Source: QAMX01 sp003149835
GTDB lineage: Bacteria > Bacillota > Clostridia > Oscillospirales > QAMX01
Direction: 5' to 3'
DNA: 64,000 bases
NCBI GenBank assembly: GCA_959600635.1
Contig: CAUGMN010000003.1
Coordinates: 1 to 64,000 of the forward strand
The position numbers were made by a program, and so were the translations under genes. Below the pieces are notes generated by a model. That model made no database searches. It worked only from the letters and a program-made list of their open reading frames with translations, and was not told the origin of the DNA. This document shows positions 26,446 to 34,488 of the stretch, in pieces (position 1 is the stretch's first letter; each line of letters begins with the position of its first letter).

Positions 26446-26964
26446 TTACAGCCAGGCGACGGCGTCGTCCTTTCGCTGTGCGGCGGCGTTTTTCTGCGCC
26501 GCATAGCCGAGCGCGGCGCAGCCCCAGACGCTGTGATCGTCGGGCAGGCCGAGCGCGCGCAGCGCCGCGCGGACGGCGGGCCGGCCGCACAGCCCCTTGA
26601 ACTGGTTGATCCAGACCGAGCCGATCCCCAGCGCGTTGGCCGCTAAAAAGAGATTTTCCAGCGCGCAGGCGCAGTCCTCGACGGCCAGCGGATTGGCGTC
26701 GGTGTCGGAGACGAGAATCAGCGCGTCGGGGCTGTAAAAATCATACGACGCGCCCGCGCCCGTCTCCTCGCCGAGCACGGCGGCGAGGCTGCGAAGCCGC
26801 GTTTTGTCCTGCACGACCGTAAAACGCCGCGTATGCCGGTTGCGGCCGCTCGGCGCGCGCATTCCGGCGAGGACGATCTCTTCCAGTTCGGCGCGCGCGA
26901 TCGGCTTTTGCTGAAACGCGCGGTCGCTTTTCCTACTGACGATGCTTGCGATGATCTCGTTCAT
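26446..26964 (-). CDS. Nitroreductase family protein
   Basis: 172 residues. FMN-dependent nitroreductase fold: IVSRKSDRAFQQKPI near the N-terminus, MRAPSGRNRHTRRF flavin-phosphate region, then the dimer core ENLFLAANALGIGSVWINQF and a VWGCAALGY strand. The start is fixed by AAAGGAGG six bases upstream. It is probably a cytoplasmic NAD(P)H oxidoreductase; substrate is unknown. It is a lone gene and short for the family, of the subgroup acting as homodimers. Confidence 0.9.
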   Translation of the reverse strand: MNEIIASIVSRKSDRAFQQKPIARAELEEIVLAGMRAPSGRNRHTRRFTVVQDKTRLRSLAAVLGEETGAGASYDFYSPDALILVSDTDANPLAVEDCACALENLFLAANALGIGSVWINQFKGLCGRPAVRAALRALGLPDDHSVWGCAALGYAAQKNAAAQRKDDAVAWL

Positions 26965-27224
26965 TTTATCCTCCTTTTGATATGGGTGGGGGGGGAGATA
27001 GGCAGGCGCCCCGGCACAGCGGGCGCGCACACAGGTGCGCCCCTACGGCCGCCGGCGCGCTCCCGCTACGGCATCAAACGGTTTTACCTCCCCGTCGGGG
27101 GGGGCGAGTCTATGCGGCCGCCCGATCATCCCGCGCCCGACTCTTTGGCGTACCGATTTACGCGCTTGCCGGAACATACGCGCCCCATTCGGCAGGCCGG
27201 TTCACGCGCCCGCCGCCGCGTCCC
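26965..27224. other. Intergenic region with G8 runs and a REP-like copy
   Basis: Contains two eight-base G runs (26988-26995 and 27097-27104) and an inverted REP-like copy at 27020-27048 (GGGCGCGCACACAGGTGCGC then CCCTACGG) related to those at 10.1 and 10.4 kb. No gene is supported. Confidence 0.55.
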
Positions 27225-28535
27225 CTACGGTTTCAGAAACAGCTCGACGACGGGGACGATCACCTCCGGCTTGACGACCGGCAGGTTCAGCACCGTCACG
27301 TCCGGATCGCCCGCGGCCGCGTCGCGCAGCCGCTTATCCTCGAAGAGGATCTCGCTGGCGTCGTGCAAAAACTGCGCGTACCGGACTCTCCCCGTCATGC
27401 CTCTGAGGATCAGCGCCTTGAACGGGTACGCATAGATGTGGACGTAGAGGCGGCTGCCGTCCTCGCTCTGGGTCAAGCGGCAGTCGGCGGGCGCGGTAAA
27501 TTCCGGCTCGGCCATCGTGCAGCCGTAAATCGAGCGGCTGTGATACTTCATCCAGCCGGCGTAGACGTTCAGCGCCGCCTCGGCGCGGTGGTCGAAATAG
27601 CCGCGCGCCGTCGGGCCGACGTTCATCAGCAGGTTTCCGCCGCAGGAGACGGTGTTGATCAGCATTTGAATCAGCATCTCCGGCGACTTCCACGTCGTCT
27701 CGTCGCGGTAATAGCCCCACGAGCCGGAAAAGGTCTGGCACGCCTCCCATGTGACGAGCTCGTTTGTCCGCTCATGGCGGATCCACTGGGTCGGCTGATA
27801 CTGCTCGGGCGTCCAGAGATCCTGCTCGATCTCGGTGCGGTTGTCGATGATGATGCCGGGTTGCAGCTCGCGCGCCAGCGCGATCAGCTTTTCAGCCTCC
27901 CAGTCGTCCTTGCCCTTGCCCTTCATCCAGGCTTTGTCGCCCTCTCCCTTGGCGCCGCTGTAAGAAAAATCAAACCAGAGGATGTCGATTTTGCCGTAGT
28001 TTGTCAGCAGCTCGCGCACCTGATTGCGCATGTACTCGGCGTATTTTTTGATGTCGCGGCCCTTGCTCTGCTCAAAGGCGTCCGGGTCGTCGCGGCGCGG
28101 GTGGAGCATGTCGATGGGAAATTCCGGATGATGCCAGTCAATGAGCGAATAGTAAAAGCCGACGCGCAGCCCCTCGGCCCGGAACGCCTCGACGTATTCG
28201 CGCACGAGGTCGCGCCCGGCCGGCGTGTTCGTGGCCTTATAGTCGGTATATTGGCTGTCGAACAGGCAAAAGCCCTCGTGGTGCTTGGTGGTCAGCACCG
28301 CGTATTTCATGCCCGCGGCCTTGGCCTGCCGCGCCCACTCCTTTGCGTCGTAAAGGTCGGGGTTAAAATGCTCAAAATAGAGCTCATAGTGCTCCTCCGG
28401 CGTCTTTTCATGGTTCTTGACCCATTCGTGCCGCGCCGCCTGCGCGTACAGCCCCCAGTGGATGAACATCCCGAAGCGGTCGTGGGTAAACCATGCGGTG
28501 TCTCCCGGCGTCTTTTTCGCCACATAGCTCGACAT
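27225..28535 (-). CDS. Alpha-L-fucosidase, GH29 family
   Basis: 436 residues. GH29 catalytic barrel: FGMFIHWGLYA (21-31), VLTTKHHEGFCLFDS (80-94) and the nucleophile strand ILWFDFSYSG with Asp189 as expected nucleophile. NNTVSCGGNLLMNVGPT-type ending (read here as INTVSCGGNLLMNVGP) precedes a small C-terminal beta domain. There is no signal peptide, so it should act on imported fucosylated oligosaccharides in the cytoplasm. It removes terminal alpha-L-fucose. It is a lone gene, near a mannosidase 2 kb away on the same strand. Confidence 0.93.
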   Translation of the reverse strand: MSSYVAKKTPGDTAWFTHDRFGMFIHWGLYAQAARHEWVKNHEKTPEEHYELYFEHFNPDLYDAKEWARQAKAAGMKYAVLTTKHHEGFCLFDSQYTDYKATNTPAGRDLVREYVEAFRAEGLRVGFYYSLIDWHHPEFPIDMLHPRRDDPDAFEQSKGRDIKKYAEYMRNQVRELLTNYGKIDILWFDFSYSGAKGEGDKAWMKGKGKDDWEAEKLIALARELQPGIIIDNRTEIEQDLWTPEQYQPTQWIRHERTNELVTWEACQTFSGSWGYYRDETTWKSPEMLIQMLINTVSCGGNLLMNVGPTARGYFDHRAEAALNVYAGWMKYHSRSIYGCTMAEPEFTAPADCRLTQSEDGSRLYVHIYAYPFKALILRGMTGRVRYAQFLHDASEILFEDKRLRDAAAGDPDVTVLNLPVVKPEVIVPVVELFLKP

Positions 28536-28570
28536 TTTTCCGCATCCTCCTTATAAAATAAAAAGATTCG

Positions 28571-28599
28571 TCGATTGTAAAACGCAGTTTTACAATCGA
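28571..28599. repeat. Perfect 13-bp inverted repeat
   Basis: TCGATTGTAAAAC and GTTTTACAATCGA are separated by only GCA. It lies just upstream of the fucosidase start. No T-run follows. Confidence 0.7.
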
Positions 28600-28833
28600 G
28601 AGACTCGCGCTGATCGCCCTCGCTGCGCTCGTTTGGCCGGCGCGAGGGCTCGAATTTGAATGGGAAAGCGAGAGTTTTCCAATCGCCTAAAATCAAAAGA
28701 TCAAAATAAATCGCTCAGTCGTTTCTGTGGTTTTCCGCCCTGCGCCGACCGCGCGGCGCTGCGGACTATCCGAACCGTCATGAGGCAAACGCGGCGTTTT
28801 TTCTTCGCCGCAGGGGATTCGGCGTCTTTCTTT

Positions 28834-30417
28834 TCAGAACATCATCTGCTCGACGTAATGATCCATAAAACGCGGATCGGCCGACAGCTCGATATACTCC
28901 ATGCGGTCTCTGAGCCGCGTGAGCGCCGCGCGCGCCGACGCAGAGCAGAGCGCCGCCGCCGCGCCCGCGCCCGCGCCGTTGCCGACGGAGACGGCGCGCG
29001 CCGCCAGCTCCGCCGGATAGAGGCCGATTTTCCCGGCGTTAACCGGATCGATCTTGTTGCCGAAGCCGCCGGCCAGATACAGCGTCGTGACCGCTTCGGC
29101 GCCGAGGCCCGCCTCGTCCAACAGCGTCTCGATGCCGCCGGCGATGGCCGCCTTGGCGAGCTGGAGCTGGCGCACGTCGCGGCCGCTGACGAACACATCC
29201 TCCGCCACGTAAAACGCCGCTTCTCCGTCCTCCTGCTCCCGTATGTAGGGCAGCGCCGCCTCCGGCGCTTCGTCCGGCGGCAGCAGCCTGCCGGTCTCGT
29301 CGACCGCGCCGAGGTCAAGCATCGCCGCCAGCAGGTCGATCAGCCCCGAGCCGCAGATGCCGCGCGCTTTTCCGCCGCCGATGACCTCGCAGGCCAGCGC
29401 CCCGTTTTGAAGCGCCGCGCGCGCCATGGCCCCGTCCGTCCCGCCCATGCCGCAGGCGATGCCCGCGCCCTCGAAGGCCGGTCCGGCCGCTGTGGCGCAG
29501 CAAAAAATCCGCCCGCCGGCGGCGAGGGCCATCTCCCCGTTGGTGCCGATGTCCAGAAGCAGAACCGGCGCGCCGGCGCGGTCCAGCCCCGCCGCCAGCG
29601 CCGCGGCGACGATATCGCCGCCGACGTAACCGGAAACGGCGGGAACGATCAGCATTTCCGCATCCTCCGCAAGCCCCAGCTCCGCGCCGAAGTCCGCCGC
29701 AAAGCCCTCGCCGAACAGGCTCTCCGGCGTAAACGGCAGCTTTGACAGCCGCGCCGGAGAAAGCCCTGTGAAGAGGTGCGCCATCACGGTGTTGCCCGCC
29801 ACGGTCACGGCGCGGATCTCCGCGGCGGAGCGCCCCGCATCCGCGGCAGCCGCGGCGAACAGATCGCGGAGCTGGCTGCGGATAAAGCCGGTCAGCCGCA
29901 AAAGCCCGTCCGGCTCGGTCATCGAATAGGAGATCCGCGAGATCACGTCGGCCCCGCAGCTCCTCTGCCGGTTCGCCGCGCCGCGCACGGCCAGCCGCGC
30001 GCCGGTATCGAGATCGTAGAGATAGACGACGACCGTCGTCGTCCCGATGTCGACGGCCGCGCCCAAGCCGCCCGCCGCCCAAGGCCGAAACGGGAACGCC
30101 GCCGCCGCGCCCTCAGTCAGCACGGCATAGCCGGCCGAACGTTTCCCTTCGTCGAGCCGCACCGTGCAGTCGCCCTCGACGCGGGCGCGGCAGGCGAGCC
30201 GCCTCCCCGACGGCAGCCCCTGTTCCTCGGGCGTCGCGGCCGACAGCGCGCCCTCGGCCGCAACCTCGCACTTGCCGCATGTGCCGTTGCCGCCGCAGGG
30301 CGCCTCGACCGCATAGCCCGCTTCGGTCAGCACCGCGTGCAGCGTTTTGCCCTTCGGCGCATGCAGCGCCGTCCTGCTGCCGTCGGCTTCGATGATCGTG
30401 ATCACTGCTTCCGTCAT
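28834..30417 (-). CDS. RACo-like [2Fe-2S] / ASKHA-domain protein
   Basis: 527 residues. The N-terminal plant-type ferredoxin domain has cluster ligands Cys41, Cys47, Cys50 (CGGNGTCGKC) and Cys76. It is followed by a linker and an ASKHA ATPase domain with phosphate loop DIGTTT (123-128), LLLDIGTNGEMAL and GICGSGLIDLLAAML. This is the layout of reductive activators of corrinoid proteins (DUF4445 family), which reduce Co(II) cobalamin proteins using ATP. No corrinoid protein or methyltransferase is in the window, so the client is unknown. An extended -10 lies at 30589-30597. Confidence 0.88.
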   Translation of the reverse strand: MTEAVITIIEADGSRTALHAPKGKTLHAVLTEAGYAVEAPCGGNGTCGKCEVAAEGALSAATPEEQGLPSGRRLACRARVEGDCTVRLDEGKRSAGYAVLTEGAAAAFPFRPWAAGGLGAAVDIGTTTVVVYLYDLDTGARLAVRGAANRQRSCGADVISRISYSMTEPDGLLRLTGFIRSQLRDLFAAAAADAGRSAAEIRAVTVAGNTVMAHLFTGLSPARLSKLPFTPESLFGEGFAADFGAELGLAEDAEMLIVPAVSGYVGGDIVAAALAAGLDRAGAPVLLLDIGTNGEMALAAGGRIFCCATAAGPAFEGAGIACGMGGTDGAMARAALQNGALACEVIGGGKARGICGSGLIDLLAAMLDLGAVDETGRLLPPDEAPEAALPYIREQEDGEAAFYVAEDVFVSGRDVRQLQLAKAAIAGGIETLLDEAGLGAEAVTTLYLAGGFGNKIDPVNAGKIGLYPAELAARAVSVGNGAGAGAAAALCSASARAALTRLRDRMEYIELSADPRFMDHYVEQMMF

Positions 30418-30588
30418 AGTTCGTCTCCTCCGCGCGGTTCGCGCCGGACAGGGCGCGGGAATTTGTATCCCGCGCTTTTCGCCGCGCAGGCCGCCGCCTC
30501 ATGCTTTTTCCGGATGACGGGCTCAAAACCCCTTGCATCCGCGCCAAAAACGTTTGCCCCCATTTTTCAGAGCCCCGTTCTTTTCCAC

Positions 30589-30597
30589 ATTATAGCA
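30589..30597 (-). promoter_or_regulatory. Extended -10 promoter of RACo-like gene
   Basis: On the minus strand TGCTATAAT, about 170 bp before the gene. The 30418-30778 gap otherwise holds GC-rich sequence and a short GCCGG/CCGGC hairpin followed by T7 on +. Confidence 0.6.
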
Positions 30598-30778
30598 ACA
30601 TCGGCCCGCAAACGCAAGCCTTTTCTGTTGGCGGATGCAGATCCCGCCGGAGCCGGCTGGCCGTGCCTCTCTCCGGCCGGGCTCCGCCAAATGCCCGCGC
30701 GGCTGCGCGGCTCTCTCGCCGGTCTTTGCCGGCCGTTTTTTTGTTTTCCAACTGAAATTCTTTTCAGAACAGCCCGCG

Positions 30779-33322
30779 TCATCTCTGTCCAAACGCGATA
30801 AAATCGATCTGCGGTTCAAACGCGGGCGTATCCGCATATTCGTCGAAGCCGTAGCGGAATTTGGGATACGCGGTCACCGAAACCTCGCGGGCTTCGCCGG
30901 GGAAAAGGGTGAAATACCCCGCGTCGGCGAGGATGTTGGCGCAGTCGTTCCGCTCCTCCGCGCGGACGTGCAGAGCGGCCTCCGCGCCCGTGTTGGTCAC
31001 CCGGTAACGCGCCGTATTGCCCTCGCGGCCGAGCTCTTTGACCTGAATCCGCGGGGAAAGCCGGCGCGCCGGCGCGTACAGGTGATCGCGGTCCGTCGAG
31101 AAGAAGTAGCAGCCCGTGGCTTCGCTCTCCCCCGCCCGCACCGTGACCCGCACGCAGAAAAGCGCAGCCTCCTGTTCGGGGATCCGGAAGCAGACGTCTC
31201 CGCACCGAACGGAGCGGTTGGGCAGAATCTCCGCCGCCGTCTCCTCCCGGCCGAGCACGGTTCCGCGCATGTCCAGCAGCTCGCAGCAGACGGCCGCCGC
31301 CTGCCGCGGCAGACACCCGTCCGCGCTGACCCAGACGGAGCCGTTCAGCGTCCCGCCCGGGCATACATACAGATTCTCATAGGCAAAGCTGGGGTGCAGC
31401 GCGGAAAAGGCGTCCCGCGCCCAGTAATACGCCATTTTCGGCTGGTCGAAATAAGTATACAGGTTTGTGCAGGAGACGTTCGGCCACGGCTCGTTGAACT
31501 GCCAGATCATGCTGCCGCTGTTGTGAAACTGCCGCCGGCGGTTGGCTTCCAGAATGAAGCGGAGCCCCTCCGCCTGCATCCACTGGCTGGCCGCGACAAA
31601 CTCTTCAATCTCCGTCAGCGCGCCGAAGATCTCCGTGTCTCTCTGCCAGGTGCACCACCAGTCGCCGTGAAAGCGCCAGCTGTCGTTTTCATCCATGGAG
31701 ACCGGCTTCTGGTTTTCCGCAGCGAAAATTTTCGGGATCGTCCGCAGCCCGCTCATGCCGTCGCAGCCGAATTCGCTGTGAAAGAGGTTGTCGCTCTGCG
31801 CATAGCTCTGATAATGGCGCGGATTGCCCCGGTATTTCCAGTCGCCGTGGATATCGTGGCTCTTCCCCGGTTCCGAAAGCTGCCATTCGCTGGGGCCGGA
31901 GGCCGACGTGGGCAGGAACATGCGCGCCGGGTCAAGCTCCTCCACAATCGATTTGAGCAGGGCGATATTGGCGTCGTCATAGGTCGCCGGAACCCCGTCC
32001 GCATCCGTCAGCTCGTTGCCGCCGCTCCAAACGGTCAGGCAGGTGTGATTCCGGCGCTCTTTCACGGCGCAGCGGGCCGTTTTCTCCAAAAGCGCCAGAA
32101 ATTCCGGCCGTTTCGAGGGGATATTATCTATGCCGGAGCTGGACTGGATAAATTCCTGCCAGACCATAATGCCGTATCGGTCGCAGAGGCGGTAGAATTC
32201 CTCTGTTTCGATGATGCCGCCGCCCCATACGCGGATACAGTTGACATGCATATGCGCCGCCGCGCGCAGCGTCGCCTCATACCGCTCCGGCGTCACGTCG
32301 CTGTACATCAGATCCAGCGGGACCATGTTGACGCCCTTGACATAGATTTTGCGGCCGTTCACCTCAAACGTATAGGGAAACGCGCCCTCCGGCGCGTCTT
32401 CGTTCTGCACATAGCGCAGGCGGCGGATTCCCTGTTGGTATTCTCTTTCTTCATATATGTACCCGTCCCCGTCCTGCAAGGTCAGGCGGACGTCATACAG
32501 CGGCTGCGCGCCCGCGCCGTTCGGATACCAGAGCTGCGGGTCGGCGACGGAGAGGCTGCCCCGCCAGCCAGACGCCTGAACCGGAAAAACCGCCGAAGCC
32601 GCGGCTTTCCCGCCCAGAGAGGCCGCCATTTTGACAAACAGCCGCTCCGGCGTCTCCGGCAGGGAAAAGACGGTTCCGCTTCCGTGCAGAAGGCCGGTGC
32701 CGCCGCTGTCCACGTCGCTTGTCAGAGCGACGTCTTCAAAGCCATACGCCTCGTCCGCTATAATCTCCGCCTTCTGCCAGATGCCGAGGTGAACCAGCCG
32801 GGTTGAAAAATCCCATTTATAGTTAAAGCGGCTCTTCTGCGTGTGCGTCTGCGAGGTCATTCCGATCTGCCCCATCTCGTCCGGCGCATTCCTCAGCAGC
32901 ACGCGCAGGGTGAGCTGTTCGTTTTCCTCAAACAGCCGGGTGATATCGAACGAAAAGCGCTCGTACATGCCGGTATGCTCGCCCAGCAGAACCCCGTTCA
33001 GATACACCGCGGCCTCATAGTCCACGCCGTGGAACACCAGCCGGTACCGTTTGCCCCGAATGGCCGGGCGCGCAAACGCGGCCTGACAGACCCACCATTT
33101 GTTTTCCAGCCACTCGCAGCGGAGGCTGTTCTTTTCATAATACGGATACTCGATCCATCCGGCGCGGTACATGGCGAGCGCCACGCTGCCGGGCACGGTA
33201 TAATCCACCCACGGCGTGATGCCGCGCAGCTCCTGCCCCGTCTCCATGCTGTTTCCCATCAGCGGGACATACGGATCCATCGCTTTCAGCTGCCACTTTG
33301 CGTTCGACAGATCAAAATTCAT
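30779..33322 (-). CDS. Beta-mannosidase-like glycoside hydrolase, GH2
   Basis: 847 residues. N-terminal sugar-binding jelly roll (VPGSVALAMYRAGWIEYPYY, LVFHGVDYEAAVYLNGVLLG), immunoglobulin-like domain, then the TIM barrel: NGRKIYVKGVNMVPLD, HVNCIRVWGGGIIE. Glu437 in WSGGNELTD is the expected acid/base and Glu517 in FHSEFGCDG the expected nucleophile. The WGGG/NE spacing and length fit GH2 beta-mannosidases better than galactosidases. There is no signal peptide, so it is likely intracellular. The start is set by GCAGGAGGGG. Substrate (mannose at the core of N-glycans or plant mannan) is inferred. Confidence 0.88.
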   Translation of the reverse strand: MNFDLSNAKWQLKAMDPYVPLMGNSMETGQELRGITPWVDYTVPGSVALAMYRAGWIEYPYYEKNSLRCEWLENKWWVCQAAFARPAIRGKRYRLVFHGVDYEAAVYLNGVLLGEHTGMYERFSFDITRLFEENEQLTLRVLLRNAPDEMGQIGMTSQTHTQKSRFNYKWDFSTRLVHLGIWQKAEIIADEAYGFEDVALTSDVDSGGTGLLHGSGTVFSLPETPERLFVKMAASLGGKAAASAVFPVQASGWRGSLSVADPQLWYPNGAGAQPLYDVRLTLQDGDGYIYEEREYQQGIRRLRYVQNEDAPEGAFPYTFEVNGRKIYVKGVNMVPLDLMYSDVTPERYEATLRAAAHMHVNCIRVWGGGIIETEEFYRLCDRYGIMVWQEFIQSSSGIDNIPSKRPEFLALLEKTARCAVKERRNHTCLTVWSGGNELTDADGVPATYDDANIALLKSIVEELDPARMFLPTSASGPSEWQLSEPGKSHDIHGDWKYRGNPRHYQSYAQSDNLFHSEFGCDGMSGLRTIPKIFAAENQKPVSMDENDSWRFHGDWWCTWQRDTEIFGALTEIEEFVAASQWMQAEGLRFILEANRRRQFHNSGSMIWQFNEPWPNVSCTNLYTYFDQPKMAYYWARDAFSALHPSFAYENLYVCPGGTLNGSVWVSADGCLPRQAAAVCCELLDMRGTVLGREETAAEILPNRSVRCGDVCFRIPEQEAALFCVRVTVRAGESEATGCYFFSTDRDHLYAPARRLSPRIQVKELGREGNTARYRVTNTGAEAALHVRAEERNDCANILADAGYFTLFPGEAREVSVTAYPKFRYGFDEYADTPAFEPQIDFIAFGQR

Positions 33323-33352
33323 ACGCCTGACCCCTCCTGCGGCTTTTCCGTT

Positions 33353-33361
33353 AGTATAGCA
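33353..33361 (-). promoter_or_regulatory. Extended -10 promoter of mannosidase gene
   Basis: On the minus strand TGCTATACT, about 31 bp before the start codon. Confidence 0.65.
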
Positions 33362-33505
33362 CATTCCCGCGCCGATTCCAAGCCTTTCCGGCAAAACCGG
33401 ATTCGCCTGACCGCCTTTCGGAATCTTCCATGCGCCTGTTTGGTTTTCTTGACCCGTATGGTCCGCCGCAGACGCGGCGAAAAAACCGCCCCTTTTCCCC
33501 GCTCT

Positions 33506-33874
33506 CTATTTTTTCCCCTTCGATTTTTTAAAAATCTGCGCCAGTCCCGCGGCGATGAGCAGCACGCCGAAGAGCTTGCGCAGCACGCCTGTCTCCAAAA
33601 CGTTGGCGAGCAGACTGCCGCCGATCGCCGCGGCGACGCCGGAGACCGAGCAGATGACGAATACGCGCAGGCGGATCAGCTTGTTTTTGATATGCGAGAT
33701 CAGGCTCGACGCCGCCACGGGCAAAAAATAGAGCAGGTTAATGCCCTGCGCGGAGATCTGCTCCACATGGGCGAAATTCACCATATAAATTACCAAAAGC
33801 GTTCCGCCGCCGATCCCCATACCGCTCAAAACCCCTGTGACCGCGCCGACCGCCACGGCGAGCACCTCCGCCAT
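33506..33874 (-). CDS. Half-size TauE/SafE permease (second gene)
   Basis: 122 residues with four hydrophobic segments. GAVTGVLSGMGIGGGTLLV is the GxxxGxxGxGGG signature that opens each half of TauE/SafE sulfite/organic-anion exporters. The protein equals one half of a normal 250-residue permease and lies 15 bp after its partner at 33890-34264. The pair probably forms a heterodimeric carrier. The C-terminus ends in a basic KKSKGKK tail. Confidence 0.88.
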   Translation of the reverse strand: MAEVLAVAVGAVTGVLSGMGIGGGTLLVIYMVNFAHVEQISAQGINLLYFLPVAASSLISHIKNKLIRLRVFVICSVSGVAAAIGGSLLANVLETGVLRKLFGVLLIAAGLAQIFKKSKGKK

Positions 33875-33889
33875 CCGCCCTCACCCCCC

Positions 33890-34264
33890 TCAAAAAAACA
33901 TGCGCACGCCCGCGACGACCATGATCGCCCCGAACAGCTTGATAATCCACTTCGACGGCACCTTGCCGAGCAGCCATCCGCCGGCCGTGCCGCCGACAAG
34001 GCCGCCGAGGCAATACCACAGCGTATGCTCCGGAAACGGGTTGCCCGCGCAGAAATAGATGACGGCCGAGACCACGCAGAACGGCGCGATCACCGCCACC
34101 GAGGTCGCGCAGGTCTCGCGTTCCGGAAGCCTGCACCAGAACAGCAGCAGCGGCACGAGCACCATGCCGCCGCCCGCGCCGAGCAGACCGTTGACGAGCC
34201 CCGTGGCCAGACCGGTCAGAATCAATTTATAATCGTCTTTTTTGAGCTGAATACAACACTTCAT
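33890..34264 (-). CDS. Half-size TauE/SafE permease (first gene)
   Basis: 124 residues with four membrane segments. GLATGLVNGLLGAGGGMVLVP carries the same GAGGG signature as the partner downstream. The two halves are separate genes with their own starts and ribosome sites, not a frameshifted single gene. They probably export a small sulfur-containing or organic anion. It is transcribed divergently from purL. Confidence 0.88.
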   Translation of the reverse strand: MKCCIQLKKDDYKLILTGLATGLVNGLLGAGGGMVLVPLLLFWCRLPERETCATSVAVIAPFCVVSAVIYFCAGNPFPEHTLWYCLGGLVGGTAGGWLLGKVPSKWIIKLFGAIMVVAGVRMFF

Positions 34265-34310
34265 ACAAGCTATTTTTCCTGAAAGCGCGATAAGTTATAC
34301 TGGATTTGCG

Positions 34311-34339
34311 TTGACAAAAGCGTGTTTTTTCGTTAAAAT
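34311..34339 (+). promoter_or_regulatory. Consensus promoter of purL
   Basis: TTGACA (34311-34316), a 17-bp spacer and TAAAAT (34334-34339). It leaves a leader of about 145 nt before purL. No purine-riboswitch core or PurR box is recognisable in that leader. Confidence 0.85.
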
Positions 34340-34488
34340 AATAAGCGAGTCAAAATACGATCGGCCGCCTGGCCTCAGGTCGAATTTTATAAAAGGAACC
34401 GCAGCGCGCAGGCTTCGCTTTTCTGCCGTGCCCTTTGTCTCCCGTCGGAGTCTGCAAAAAAACAAACGAAAGATTGGGTATCGTAAAA

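Noticed and set aside
34340..34488. Purine riboswitch before purL
   Set aside because: The conserved purine-aptamer core is not present in this leader.
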